64,000 nucleotides of DNA from Trametes villosa (lineage: Eukaryota; Basidiomycota; Agaricomycetes; Polyporales; Polyporaceae). Location: NCBI GenBank assembly GCA_002964805.2, contig PUDQ02000003.1, forward strand, positions 2,604,001-2,668,000, written 5' to 3'. The notes below the pieces were generated by a model. That model saw only the letters and a program-made list of their open reading frames with translations, did no database searches and was not told the origin of the DNA. Of this stretch, positions 45,215 through 55,643 are shown piece after piece (within the stretch, counting starts at the first letter, position 1; every line of letters starts with the position of its first letter). The position numbers and the translations under genes are program-made.

Positions 45215-48200
45215 AAAGCGAGCGCAGCCCAAAGAGCGCAGAGAGGTGGTCAATACGAGGGCGCGGCAGAACCTTCGTGAAGAGGTCGGCCGGCATGTCT
45301 TCGGTGCGCAGGTGCTCGAGGCGGATCTTGCCGTCGTCCACGGTTTCGCGAATGAAATGATAACGAATGTCGATATGTTTGGTGCGGGGATGGTGAGCGT
45401 TGTCCTTGGCGAGGGCGATGGCGGAGCGGTTGTCGCAGTAGAGAACGAGGGCGTATTGCGAGACGTCCGGCGTGAGGATGTCGCCAAAGATGTAGCGGAG
45501 CCACAGCGCCTCCTTGGCGGCGTGCGTGAGCGCGATGTATTCGGCCTCGGTGCTGGACAGCGCGACGACGTTCTGTTTCTTCGCGGACCATGAGATGGCG
45601 CCGCCGTTGAGCGTGAAGACATAGCCGCTAATCGAGTGCCGGTGCTCAGTGGACGAGCCCCAGTCGGCGTCCGAGTGCCCTTTGAGACCGTCGTCAGTCT
45701 CGCCGTAGGTGAGCCAGTGCTCGCGCGTGCCCTTGAGGTAGCGAAGGACGCGCTTGACGGCGTCCCAGTGCGCGCGGCCAGGGTTCTGCATGAACTGCGA
45801 GAGGGCGGTCACGGCGAACGTGATGTCCGGCCGCGTGCCCATCGCCGCGTACATTAGCGATCCGACGGCCTCGCGGTAGGGGACGTCGCGCATCTCCTCG
45901 AATTGGCGAGGCGTCGCGGGCGACTGGTGGCGGCTGAGCGCGCCCCCTGTCTGGAGAGGGGTCAGCGCGGGGTTGGCGTCCTCGAGGTTGAACCGGGCCA
46001 CGATCGTGTCGATGTACGCGCGCTGCGAGATGGAAATCTTGCGCAGCGGGCGGTCGCGCCGCACCTCAATGCCGAGGATCCACCGCATCGGGCCGAGGTC
46101 GCTCATCTCGAAGCGACGGGAGATGTCGTCCTTGAAGCCGAAGACGAGGTCGCGGGTGCCTGCGATGGTCAGGTCGTCGACAGAAGACGCGACGATGAGA
46201 GACGAGTCGCCGTCGCGCTTGTACCAGACGGCGTGGTCAGCGGAGCATCGCGAGAAGCCCATGTCCTTCATCGCGTCGGACAGCGTTTTGTACCATCCGC
46301 GACCGGCTTGTTTAAGCCCGTACAGCGTCTTCTTCAGGCGACAGACGAGGTGCTCCTCGCCGTCGGCCGCAGAGCCGGGTGGCTGTCGCATGTAGATCGT
46401 CTCGTCAAGCGTCCCGTTCAGGTACGCAGACTTAACGTCCATTTGCTCCAGCTCCCAGTCGCACTTGGCGGCGAGCGCGAGGATCGTCCTGATCGACGTG
46501 AGCTTGGCGACGGGCGCGAAGGTCTCGTTGAAGTCTACGCCGGGGACTTGAGTGAACCCCTGCGCGACGAGGCGAGCCTTGTACTGCGTGATGGACCCGT
46601 CGGCGTCGCGCTTGATGCGGAACACGAACCGGCTGCCGACGATGTTGGTATTCGCCGGCGGCTCGACGAGATCGTACGTGTCGTGCTCGCGGAGGTTGCG
46701 CAGCTCGGTGTCGACCGCGGCCTTCCAGTGCGTCCAGTCCGGCGAGGCCTGCGCTTCGGCAAGCGAGCGCGGCTCTTGGCCTTCCTGGATCGCGAGCGCG
46801 GAGTCGAGAGCCGCGAAGCCGTACTCGAGCGCTGGGTGCGCGGAGTCGTGCTCGCTGCCCTCGTACTCATCCCGGGACGGCTCATCCCCGTCGCTTTCGT
46901 CCTCCTCTGTGACGAACAGCGCGGTGGCTCCCATGAGCTCGTCCGCCCGGATGCCGCGCAGGCGCTGGCTGCGGCGCCCGTCCGTCGTGCCTTCGCCTTG
47001 GGCAAGGCGTCGGACGTAGGCGGAGGGCTTGCGCGCGCGTTGGCCGCGGCCTTCAGCAGGCTCAGGCGGTGCGGCTTCCTCCGGCTCGTCGTCGTCGTTC
47101 GACGCGTCCTCGACAGTTGTCGGCGGAGCGCGGGCGGGAGACGTCGGCTCGGGGGCCTCAGGAGCGGGCGCAGGCTCGGGGTTTTCGTCGGAAGGGGGAG
47201 CGGGAGGAGACGCGGGCTGCTCGCTCGTGGTCTTGTTGCTCCTCGCCCCCTCGAGCGGCTCGTCGTCGACTGCCTGTTCGGGCTCGTCTTCGACGAAACG
47301 GACGTTCCGCTCGACAGTTACCGACCGGCTGTCAGGCCAGTAGATGCGGTACCCCTTGCTGTGAGGTGCGTATCCGACGAAACGGCCCTCGCGCGCCTTG
47401 GACTCCATCTTCGCGTGACGCTCCTTGCGGACCCAGGCCTTCGTGCCGAAGCGACGGAGGCCGCGGAGGTTGGGTGCTTTGCCGAAACGAGCCTCGTACG
47501 GCGTCTTGCCCTTGAGCGCGCGCGTCGCGGTGCGATTCTTGAGCCAAGTCGCGTGAAGCATGGCGTAGCTCCAGAGGTTGCCTGGGAGGTCGGCGTCGAG
47601 AAGCATCGCGCGGGCGTGTTCAGCCAGCGTGCGATTGACGCGCTCTGCGACACCGTTCTCCTCCGGCGTGTCGTGTACGGACGTGCGGTGGACGGTGCCT
47701 CGCTGGCGGAGGTGCTCCTCGAAGTCGTGGCCGCAGAACTCTCCGCCGTTGTCGGTCTGGAGCTCTTTGATGCGACGGCCTTCTTGGGTTTCGAGTTCGG
47801 CCTCGATTTGCTTGTAGGCTTTGAAGGCCTGGCTCTTCTCCTTTTGAGGAACCGTGTGCGTCCACCGCGTCTTGTCGTCCGTCCATCCGGACGTGTACTT
47901 GTTGCCTCCGAGGGACAGCTGCCCAGCTGCCCACGTATCCGCATGGTAGCGGTCGCCGTACTGCTCTGCGAGATCGCTCTCCCGCTCGTCCGGGACGGGG
48001 ACGCGGGTGATCTTGGCCTGGATGCACGTCTCGCACGTTGCGTCGGCGTCGTCGTCCGATAGCTTGACGCCGCGAATCGTCTGCCTCTGAACCATCCGCC
48101 TGGCTATGTGCGGCGAGATGTGTCCAAGGCGACGGTGGAGCTCCATGACGCTCAGCTCGGTGTCCGCGCCCTTCGCGACACCGGCGACGTCCGGCTCGTC

Positions 48201-49679
48201 TTGACGGCGGACCTGATACAGCCCGTTCGTCAGGGGGATGCGCCCGATAGTCGTTCCGGTGCTGCGACGGAACAGACGGCACTCGCCGTTCTCGAAGACG
48301 GCTGAGTACCCGGCCTCGTCCGCGCGCCGGATTGAGATCAGCGCGAACGCGATCTCGGGCGCGTGCAAGACTTGCTCGAGCGTGACGGTGGTGGTGCTTG
48401 CGCCGTTCGGGATGGCGACGCGCACGGTGCCTTGGCCGATCGCGGAGAACGAGTGGCCGTCCGCGGTCTTGATCGAGCGCGGCGGCGTGAGCTCCTTGTA
48501 GGTGTCGAAGGACTCGCGGTGCGGGTAGATGTGCCGGCTCGCGCCGCTGTCGTAGACCTCCGTGTGCTCGCGGCATTCACCTGCGCTGGCGAGCGCGAGG
48601 TGATTCTCGAGGACGATGGCGAAGGCGTGCTCTTCGTCGTCGAGTGCGATGTTCGCCGCGGCGGCCGTCCGGTTGTTGTTGCGGTTGCTGCCGCCTCCGC
48701 CTCCTCTGCCGCGACGCCGGTTGTTCGGCATCTGGCTCTTCGGGCCCTGCCCCTCCTTGCCGCCGCCCTTCCGCCAGCAGTCGGCCTTGACATGGCCTTT
48801 CCGCTTGCAGTTGAAGCACTCCACCGACCCGAACTGGGCGGCGAGAGCGGAGTCGTTCGACGCCGGTTGAGCGAGCTTGCGACGGTCGAATTCCTCGGTG
48901 ACGGAGAAAATGACGTCGGCGGGGGTGAGGGGGTTCCGAGAGAGTCGAGCGGCGGTCGCGAGCGCGGTGAGCAGCGTCCCGTACGACTCGGGGAGAGAGG
49001 CGAAGATGGTGGCGGAGAACTCCTTGTCGGGATAGGGAGTTCCCATCGCGGCGAGCTCCTCGCGCATGAGCGTGAGCGCGTTGAGGTGCTCGCGGACGTC
49101 GGCGCCGTCGGCGCATTTCGCGCTAAGGAGACGCGACCGGACCGAGTTGGCGTACATCTCGGATTTCCCTTCGTGCTCGAGCGCAACAGCTGCCCAGACC
49201 AGAGAGGCGTTGTCGAGGTTCTTGACCTTGAGCAGAAGGGAGTCGGTGATCGTGCTGTAGATCTGCTGACGCGTAGCGAACTCCTTCTGGTCGAAGTCGT
49301 CGATCTTCTCCTCCATTGACTCCACCTTCGCGAGGTAGTCCTCGTCCGATAGACTCGCGAACTGCGACGGCGCAATGCCGGCAGCCTCAGCGGTCCCCGC
49401 ACTCGCGGCACTCTGAACCGCAGCTTCGGCACTTTGGCCGGCCGCTGGTTCGGTACTCGACGAGGGGTTCGGAGGGGTGGGAGTCGCGGCCGCGCCAGAT
49501 GAGGCAGGACGGGGCCAAGGGGGAGGGGAAGGGGGACGACGTGCCGTACCAACGAGATGCCGCATCAACCCTCGAGCGCCTAGCACCGTGAACATTCGTT
49601 CCTTGTAGGTGATCCAGTTCGAGCCATCTTGGGCGAGCTTGGGGACGGAGTAGAGGCTTGACGACGAGGTGAGCGACAT
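45213..49679 (-). CDS. Copia Gag-Pol polyprotein, about 1488 aa
   Basis: Start placed at 49679, where ACC precedes ATG; an in-frame ATG at 49694 lies inside the PBS. Order: Gag opening VPKLAQDGSNWITYKERM, an Ala/Pro-rich insert, zinc knuckle CFNCKRKGHVKADCW. Protease is YDSGASRH. Integrase has the HHCC finger (HRRLGH ... CETCIQAK), then Asp, TDNGGEF and ENGVAERVNRTL. An acidic Pro-rich linker follows, then reverse transcriptase with DVKSAYLNGTL and SSVDDLTIAG, and RNase H (GHSDADWGSS, SSTEAEYIAL, CDNRSAI). The RT box reads SVDD where YVDD is usual. Integrase precedes RT, which defines Ty1/copia. No stop or frameshift; potentially active. Confidence 0.96.
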   Translation of the reverse strand: MSLTSSSSLYSVPKLAQDGSNWITYKERMFTVLGARGLMRHLVGTARRPPSPPPWPRPASSGAAATPTPPNPSSSTEPAAGQSAEAAVQSAASAGTAEAAGIAPSQFASLSDEDYLAKVESMEEKIDDFDQKEFATRQQIYSTITDSLLLKVKNLDNASLVWAAVALEHEGKSEMYANSVRSRLLSAKCADGADVREHLNALTLMREELAAMGTPYPDKEFSATIFASLPESYGTLLTALATAARLSRNPLTPADVIFSVTEEFDRRKLAQPASNDSALAAQFGSVECFNCKRKGHVKADCWRKGGGKEGQGPKSQMPNNRRRGRGGGGGSNRNNNRTAAAANIALDDEEHAFAIVLENHLALASAGECREHTEVYDSGASRHIYPHRESFDTYKELTPPRSIKTADGHSFSAIGQGTVRVAIPNGASTTTVTLEQVLHAPEIAFALISIRRADEAGYSAVFENGECRLFRRSTGTTIGRIPLTNGLYQVRRQDEPDVAGVAKGADTELSVMELHRRLGHISPHIARRMVQRQTIRGVKLSDDDADATCETCIQAKITRVPVPDERESDLAEQYGDRYHADTWAAGQLSLGGNKYTSGWTDDKTRWTHTVPQKEKSQAFKAYKQIEAELETQEGRRIKELQTDNGGEFCGHDFEEHLRQRGTVHRTSVHDTPEENGVAERVNRTLAEHARAMLLDADLPGNLWSYAMLHATWLKNRTATRALKGKTPYEARFGKAPNLRGLRRFGTKAWVRKERHAKMESKAREGRFVGYAPHSKGYRIYWPDSRSVTVERNVRFVEDEPEQAVDDEPLEGARSNKTTSEQPASPPAPPSDENPEPAPAPEAPEPTSPARAPPTTVEDASNDDDEPEEAAPPEPAEGRGQRARKPSAYVRRLAQGEGTTDGRRSQRLRGIRADELMGATALFVTEEDESDGDEPSRDEYEGSEHDSAHPALEYGFAALDSALAIQEGQEPRSLAEAQASPDWTHWKAAVDTELRNLREHDTYDLVEPPANTNIVGSRFVFRIKRDADGSITQYKARLVAQGFTQVPGVDFNETFAPVAKLTSIRTILALAAKCDWELEQMDVKSAYLNGTLDETIYMRQPPGSAADGEEHLVCRLKKTLYGLKQAGRGWYKTLSDAMKDMGFSRCSADHAVWYKRDGDSSLIVASSVDDLTIAGTRDLVFGFKDDISRRFEMSDLGPMRWILGIEVRRDRPLRKISISQRAYIDTIVARFNLEDANPALTPLQTGGALSRHQSPATPRQFEEMRDVPYREAVGSLMYAAMGTRPDITFAVTALSQFMQNPGRAHWDAVKRVLRYLKGTREHWLTYGETDDGLKGHSDADWGSSTEHRHSISGYVFTLNGGAISWSAKKQNVVALSSTEAEYIALTHAAKEALWLRYIFGDILTPDVSQYALVLYCDNRSAIALAKDNAHHPRTKHIDIRYHFIRETVDDGKIRLEHLRTEDMPADLFTKVLPRPRIDHLSALFGLRSL

Positions 49680-49682
49680 GGT

Positions 49683-49698
49683 CGCAGGGCTCATAACC
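49683..49698 (-). other. Copia PBS matching the initiator tRNA anticodon arm
   Basis: On the plus strand the bases are CGCAGGGCTCATAACC, the anticodon stem-loop of fungal initiator tRNA-Met. The element strand is therefore complementary to that arm and directly abuts the 5' LTR. This is the primer type of Drosophila copia, which uses a 5' half of tRNA-iMet cut in the anticodon loop. Confidence 0.8.
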
Positions 49699-50095
49699 TG
49701 CGAGGGTTAGAGCCGGGCACGGGGGAGGTCTAGGGAGAAAGCAAAGGTGCTCAGCGTTCGTGGGCGAACGATGAGCGTGTATTAGAGTAGCTACCTAGGG
49801 AGAAAGCAAAGGTGCTACAATACAGTTAGTATGGTACGGTACGGACAGGGAATGCGAGTCTCACCTCAGCGTTCGTGGGCGAACGATGAGGTGGGCGAGA
49901 GGCCATCGCGAGGTATAAGTGAGCGAGGGCGGGCGCCACAATCGGATGTGCGCGCGATAGGATCTGCGCGCACATAGGCGCGCACGCTTTGAACACGAGT
50001 AAACGAATGTAAGTAACGAGAGTGTAAGTAAAGCAAACGAGCGTAAGTGCGGAGTTCAAACGGTAAGTAACGGTATAGTAGGACGATACACAACA
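49699..50095 (-). repeat. 5' LTR of the copia element
   Basis: 397 bp, 5' in element orientation, one base different from 44809-45205. Confidence 0.95.
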
Positions 50096-52164
50096 GCAGC
50101 GCCAGTGCAGAAGCCATATGGGCGCTGTTAGGGCGCGAACATGTATTAGAAGATCAGCTTCAGCGGGATCTCTTCTTCCTTCGTGCATCGGGTTTTCCGT
50201 CGTGAGCTGGTTTGAGCTGATGGCGCTTACAAGGTCGACCACATTAGGTAGCGCGCGATAAGCGCTTGTAAGACCTTGCCTTCCGACCACAACTCTTGTG
50301 CTTCAATTGCCGATTTACACCTAGCAGTACAACATCATATGCTGCAACAGACAGCCTTTCCAAACATGCGAATCATTACGCAAGAGTTATGCTTCCATGT
50401 AACCGGTTCTCGGCGCCCACAAGAACTGCTCCGCGCTTCCAAATACTGGCCTCGGCTGGTAAGGTCGTCCTCGCTATGTTGGACAACTCTGTCGCGTAGC
50501 TCACGAAACCTGCCCTCAAGTGATGGCAGGTATACCTGAGGCGAGTCGTCTCAGTCGCCTTCGCAAACTCTCCTCCTGCCATAATCCGGGCCCGGCTTCC
50601 TCTCTTCTCCCCTTCTTTGCCCAGAGCTGTGATGCTCCTCGACCACCGTGTCGAGTCCATGTTGGTGGGCCAGATGCACTTGTGTCTACGCAGCTGTGCC
50701 ATCCCGAGTTGAATACTCCGCGTCATGCGTCGTTGAGAGGGACGACCAGCTGCTTGCCACCCAGGATGCCAGTGGTCTACTAACTTGCATCCTTCGCAGC
50801 CTCGACATCTCCGCCTTGACGCCCCGCCGCCTTCGCTTCTCAACCCGTCCAACCCTGGCGTTCTCCCCCGATGCCGGACGCTCCGTTCTGTGCATCCCCT
50901 CGCCCCGACAAATTCTACCCCCGGCTCATCACGCCATGTGCTCGCTGTCCTTTTACGTTTATACTCCGGCCCTCGGCGGTCTCGTTGCATAGAGTAATGT
51001 TTCTGGCCATATGTAGTAGATCACATAATAAAGTTGCTTCATGTCTCGCATCCCCAACTGCCCTGACCGAAACTGGATGAGCAACGAAACGGTATCTTGG
51101 CGGGTTTCTGGGGTCCTTCGCAAGGTGTACAAGATACGCAAGGCGTGGAATACTTACAAGGCTTGTAGTCATTGACAATTACTAGCAACGTGCACAATCG
51201 GCTGTAAGGAACATTGAAAGGCTTGTATACATTGTGTCAATTGTTCATCTTATAGCGTGTTGTATCGTGTTATAAGACCAGCGCAAAAAACCCGATGTGG
51301 CGTTAGACTCCGCATCGTCGTCTCGTTAGGGCGATCTTAGCGAGTCAACGAGGGTGCTGTGCGACGCGACGTTGGAATGGAGCTCAAGACTAAGGGTACA
51401 AATGCAACATAGAAACAGTCCTAGTTATACGAGTGTAATTGAAAGTCGAGGCGGCGAGATGTACGCGTAAGACTCAGAGGTCGAGAATATATTGTAGCGC
51501 GCGTGAGACCTTGTGAGTGCCCTCCTCCTTTCTCACGATTGCTCAATCACTTCTTTCTCTCACCACCGCATGCATACGCACCGCAACACGGCTAGAAGTT
51601 GCGAAGGATTGTCCGTGTGCTGATGTCGCGCTGTTAATATCATAGAAGGCTGTCATCACGTACAGCGCTCGTGTCTCAGCTCCAAAGGATGACCAGTGAC
51701 CAGTCCACGAAGATACCATGAACCCTCGCTCGATTTCTTGGCCCGTAACATATGAGGATGTGCATCTACAGGGGCCTCATACAGTTGTTACACTACTGTC
51801 ATGCGCCGTGCGAGACTGCGGAGCCCGGCCAAACCCGCGTCAGAGGTGCATTCTCTCCGCCATGTCTCGCAGGCAACGCCGAACCGCAAGGATACCGCAA
51901 GTCAGTTGGTACGGCAGAAATCGCAGTGCAGAGCGAACGTACCTCACAGGACTCGGCGCGTCGGCTGCATGACACCAGCATCTGAGTTGAATCAGCCATC
52001 TGGGAGCTTTCGAATGCGTGAGTACAGCGATGAGCGTCCGCAGTGAGATAGCGGTTCCGACATTCCTACTATAGCCTGAGGTGCTGTGCATCCTGGGTGT
52101 AGTTGGGATGCTGCGGGGGAGAACGTGCGCGGACCGCGATGAGGCTGGGGAAGAAGCATTCAGC
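50096..52164. other. Unassigned stretch upstream of gene C
   Basis: Begins with the displaced distal promoter of gene C. Open frames on both strands near 50380-50990 contradict one another and match no known family. An imperfect direct repeat around AAGGCTTGTA..CATTG lies near 51156 and 51219. No gene is claimed. Confidence 0.45.
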
Positions 52165-52919
52165 AGCGCAGTTGGCTTCCCCGTCGCAAAGCGGTGGGTA
52201 CTAGACCCGGGGGCCACGATGAGGCCTGCGCTATCCCCGAGATATACCCCAGCCTCTGCCCCGTCCCCTGGCAGGAGATACGCACCTGCCCCGCGTTGGC
52301 GGGGTTGTATACCTTCGAGGGCACCCTGCCGTCGTCTTGATCCATCGCGCCACAGGAAGGTCTTCTCCTCGTCCTCGACGGTCCGCGGTCCATGGAGGGG
52401 GCAGCTGTCACGGAAGGGGGGCAAAGGTCAGAGGTCCTACGAGGGAGGTTAGTATTGAATGGATCGACGAGGGCCGCAAGTACTTACCCCACAGGCGGGT
52501 GGTCAACGCATCCACGGTGGACCCCCCTCCCCGAAAGGTCCAGCGCGGGGCCCTAAGCTCCACAGGCGATGCTGGTCTTCCAGGGCACTTGTCTATAGAG
52601 CAGAGACATCGCGCCTGTGCCGGGCACTTCCGCCTCAGCACACGTCTTATACTGCGAGTGAGGCTGGGGGAACTCGGGACTACTTACCGATTCGGCGGGG
52701 ATAGGTCGTTGTGCGTGCCGCGCCCGCACCTCGGCCATGGCGCAGCTGCCCGAGTGTGCATCGCACTCGGGGTTGGGGGAGGTGTGGTGGGAGGAAAGAG
52801 AAATGAGGAAGGGGGGAACGGGCGAGGAGTGCGGTTGATATTCTGCAGAGGCTGGCGGCGGCGAGAGGCGGGCGCTTGTTGAAGCGAACAAGGTGGCTGA
52901 CCGTGGTTGACTTTCCGGC
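52165..52919 (-). repeat. R repeat, copy 5
   Basis: Typical copy on the minus strand, upstream of gene C once the copia element is disregarded. The 3' boundary reads GCGCT then GCTGAATG, so the donor-like CAGGTAA of copies 1-4 is absent. Confidence 0.88.
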
Positions 52920-53638
52920 GAGCACACTCATGAGGCAATCCCTCCCTGGCGGGCCAAAATGAGATGATGTCGCCCATCGAGAAAGCGGCACGACTATTGA
53001 TAACGGGAGCCATTCAGTAAGTCGTGGAACGTCGGCTAGCAAACACTGCGACTGCCGCGACGTGGTGGGATGCACCAAGCAGGACTCCGGTATTACGTGA
53101 ATGAGATCTCTCGGGAACTGACGACCGTACGATACTTCGACGAGAGCAGGCGAGATCGAACCAAAACGTGAAAGGGACCGGTACACTGGAGGCGAAGTCT
53201 TGAGGTTACCTGATGAAGGGCAAAGCTGGCCATGCCGAGCAGTCAGCGTAATGTAGACAGCACAGATGAAGGGGACAGGTACTGCACCTCAAGCCCAGAT
53301 ATTGTACGGAACGAGCGAGTAGAAGGATGTTGGCTAGAGACAGGCTTGCACGAGACCGCACGGCGAACCGAGCGGGGCCCGTGCTCCTCGTAGGTGGAAG
53401 AGACGGACTGCACAGGTCATAACAGTACGGCGCAAGACACGACGACGACCGTGGGGCATCGCACAGCAAATGCGACGCAGTGGTGAAAGTTGATCCTGCT
53501 GGGACTTAGCTTGTAGTCCTCGCCAGCGCGCCCCACGCCACGCAGCCGGACAATATCCTCCATACCCACAACATATGCACATATCTACACAGAAAGCGAG
53601 CGAACACGATGCTACACACCGCCGACGCAGCACCAGGC
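52920..53638. other. Spacer after AP-1 mu gene
   Basis: 3' flank of the adaptor gene. Open frames here are extensions or shadows of its last exons; nothing else recognised. Confidence 0.45.
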
Positions 53639-55438
53639 TCACATCGGCACGATCGGCGCGCTCCCCTTCTCGAGCGCCGTCCGCAAGCTGCGCCCCCATA
53701 AGCCCCCATAACATGCGAAAATGTGGGAAAGCGGAGACACACCTGTAGTCGTCGCCGTTCTGGGTGATGTAGCGCACCCAGGGGAGCGCCTGGTACCCGC
53801 TCTTCTCGACGATCTTGAGGTAGCGCACCTGGATGCCGGAGACGGTGAAGTACGGGATCTCGTACTTGACGGTGATCGGCGCGCGCTTGTCCAGGGACTC
53901 GTGCTCTAAGAGGAGTTGCGCTATGAGCAAGCGGTAGGAGCGAGCGGGGAGGGGAGGGGGGCTTACCGCCTCGGACGCTGGGGAGCCCGAAGTGTGCGCG
54001 CATGAGGAACTCGCGGCCGCCGCCGAGCTGTTTGATCTTCCACACGAACGCGGACTTGTCGGGTACGTATTGTACGCTACCCGTCGATGCCTACAGTCAT
54101 GTCAGTATATTGCGCCGCGGCGGGGCATGGGCTACGCGTACCCGGAACTTGGGTGTATCCGCGTCGTCGGGCACAGGTACGTAGATCTCGACATTGTTGG
54201 CCGTGCTCCGCCGCTTGAACTGCGCCTTGCACTTCACCATGTACTCTATCCTGCTGCCTTTGTGGTGCTCGACCTACAGCGCGCGTCAGCACCTATGTAT
54301 ATGCTGATGAAAGGAGAAGCGTACCGCAGCCTCGACCCAGATGAGCGGCTTGACGGGGGTGGAAAGGCGGTACGACATGAGCTCGAACTCGCCGTCAGGC
54401 GGGATGAACGAGATGGTGCGGTCGTTCTCGAAGCGCGAGAGGCGCACGCACTGGTGGAACTTGACGTCCTCCATCTCGATCGCCTTTCCTCGTGCATCTG
54501 AGTGAGGCTCCGGGTCAGCGTTGGGTGGGGGAAAATAGGGGCGAACGTACTTCTCCCTGTGCTCTCGAACATGACCTTGTCGTTCAGACCGAGGCGCAGC
54601 TCAGGCATGCCGGAGAGGTAGCACTTCATCTTGACGGCGCCCAGGATCTCGGAACGTACGACGTTGCCGTTTGCGTTTACGAGCAGGTTGACGCTCTCGA
54701 TGACGTCGAGGAAGACTTCGTTCTTGCGGTAGCGAATGCCCTCCGACCGCCATGACACCGCGTTGGTGACCGCGATTGGTGGTCGTACCTGGACCTCCAG
54801 CTTGTACGACTCCTGGGTGATGTACCTGTCGGGCGGAATGAGCAGGTGGATAACCGGAGAGGGGTAACATTACGCACTCCTGGAGAATCTTGCTCTCCGT
54901 TGTTTGGGGGTATCCAAAGTCCATCATCTCGTCCATGAGCTCGTAAATGATTACAAAGTTGTCGCGGATGGACTCCTCCTCGAGCTCTTTGAAGTACTCG
55001 ATGAGCACCTGGACGAGGCGGTGAAGGAAGAGGATGATTTCGGCGGCATTGGAGTTGCGTTTTGAGAGTGCGAGGACTGGCAGAGGTAGTGTAAGTTACG
55101 GACAAGGCGGTAGGTTCGGGGACCCATGGATTCCTTCGCGTTTCGGACGAGCACTTCGACTCTGCTCTGGCTTCTAGTTCGACAGCGGCCTTTCCCAACT
55201 CCACCGCGGTGTATTTGCAGGAAGAGAGATGCAACTCACGGTAAAGATTCGAATGCCGAATGTGCATGTAGTTCACCCCTTCCCTCGAGAAGCACGGCGC
55301 GACCTGCTGCCCCTCCTCCTCCAGGTCAAGCACAATGGGCAGGAAACGTTCGATGTATGATGGCGGGACATCGTCGCGGTATGAGCGTTGGATGAGCGGC
55401 TTGCCCTTGAGGTCGAGGATAGCAATCAGACTGGCCAT
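53639..55438 (-). CDS. APM1: Clathrin adaptor AP-1 complex mu subunit
   Basis: Cargo-binding medium chain of AP-1, acting at trans-Golgi and endosomes. Starts [20 protein letters not shown] at 55438 (longin domain), continues through [20 protein letters not shown] and [16 protein letters not shown], then the mu homology domain ([131 protein letters not shown]). The last intron is 55 nt (GTGTGT...GCGCAG), giving SLRTALEKG and TGA at 53639-53641. The conserved block order and the WVRYITQ ending separate it from AP-2 and AP-3 mu. About eight introns, all joins in phase. Confidence 0.95.
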
Positions 55439-55643
55439 CGTTTGAGATGCACCGGTGTTCCGTGTCTGTTACAGTCGGTGCCCTGAGGTGTGTATCCAGG
55501 TACCCAGGCAGACTATTTCACAACGACGAAGCGCAGCTGAAGACGGAAACGCGAAGCGAGTGCTGAAACGGAGTGAGAGCGGGTGGATAGCCTGCGGGCG
55601 CTAGCGACGCGCTAGATGAGCGCCCGGCGCCTACACGCTGGAT

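Larger units (their letters stand above)
44809..50095 (-). mobile_element. Complete Ty1/copia retrotransposon
   Basis: 5287 bp, bounded by GCAGC at 44804-44808 and 50096-50100 (5-bp TSD). LTRs of 397 bp (TG...CA) differ at a single visible position (CTCAGC[A/G]TTCG), so it inserted very recently. One uninterrupted gag-pol frame fills the interior: the PBS overlaps its first possible codon and the polypurine tract overlaps its stop. Confidence 0.96.

Noticed and set aside
45903..48062. 719-codon plus-strand frame
   Set aside because: Antisense shadow of the copia polyprotein.
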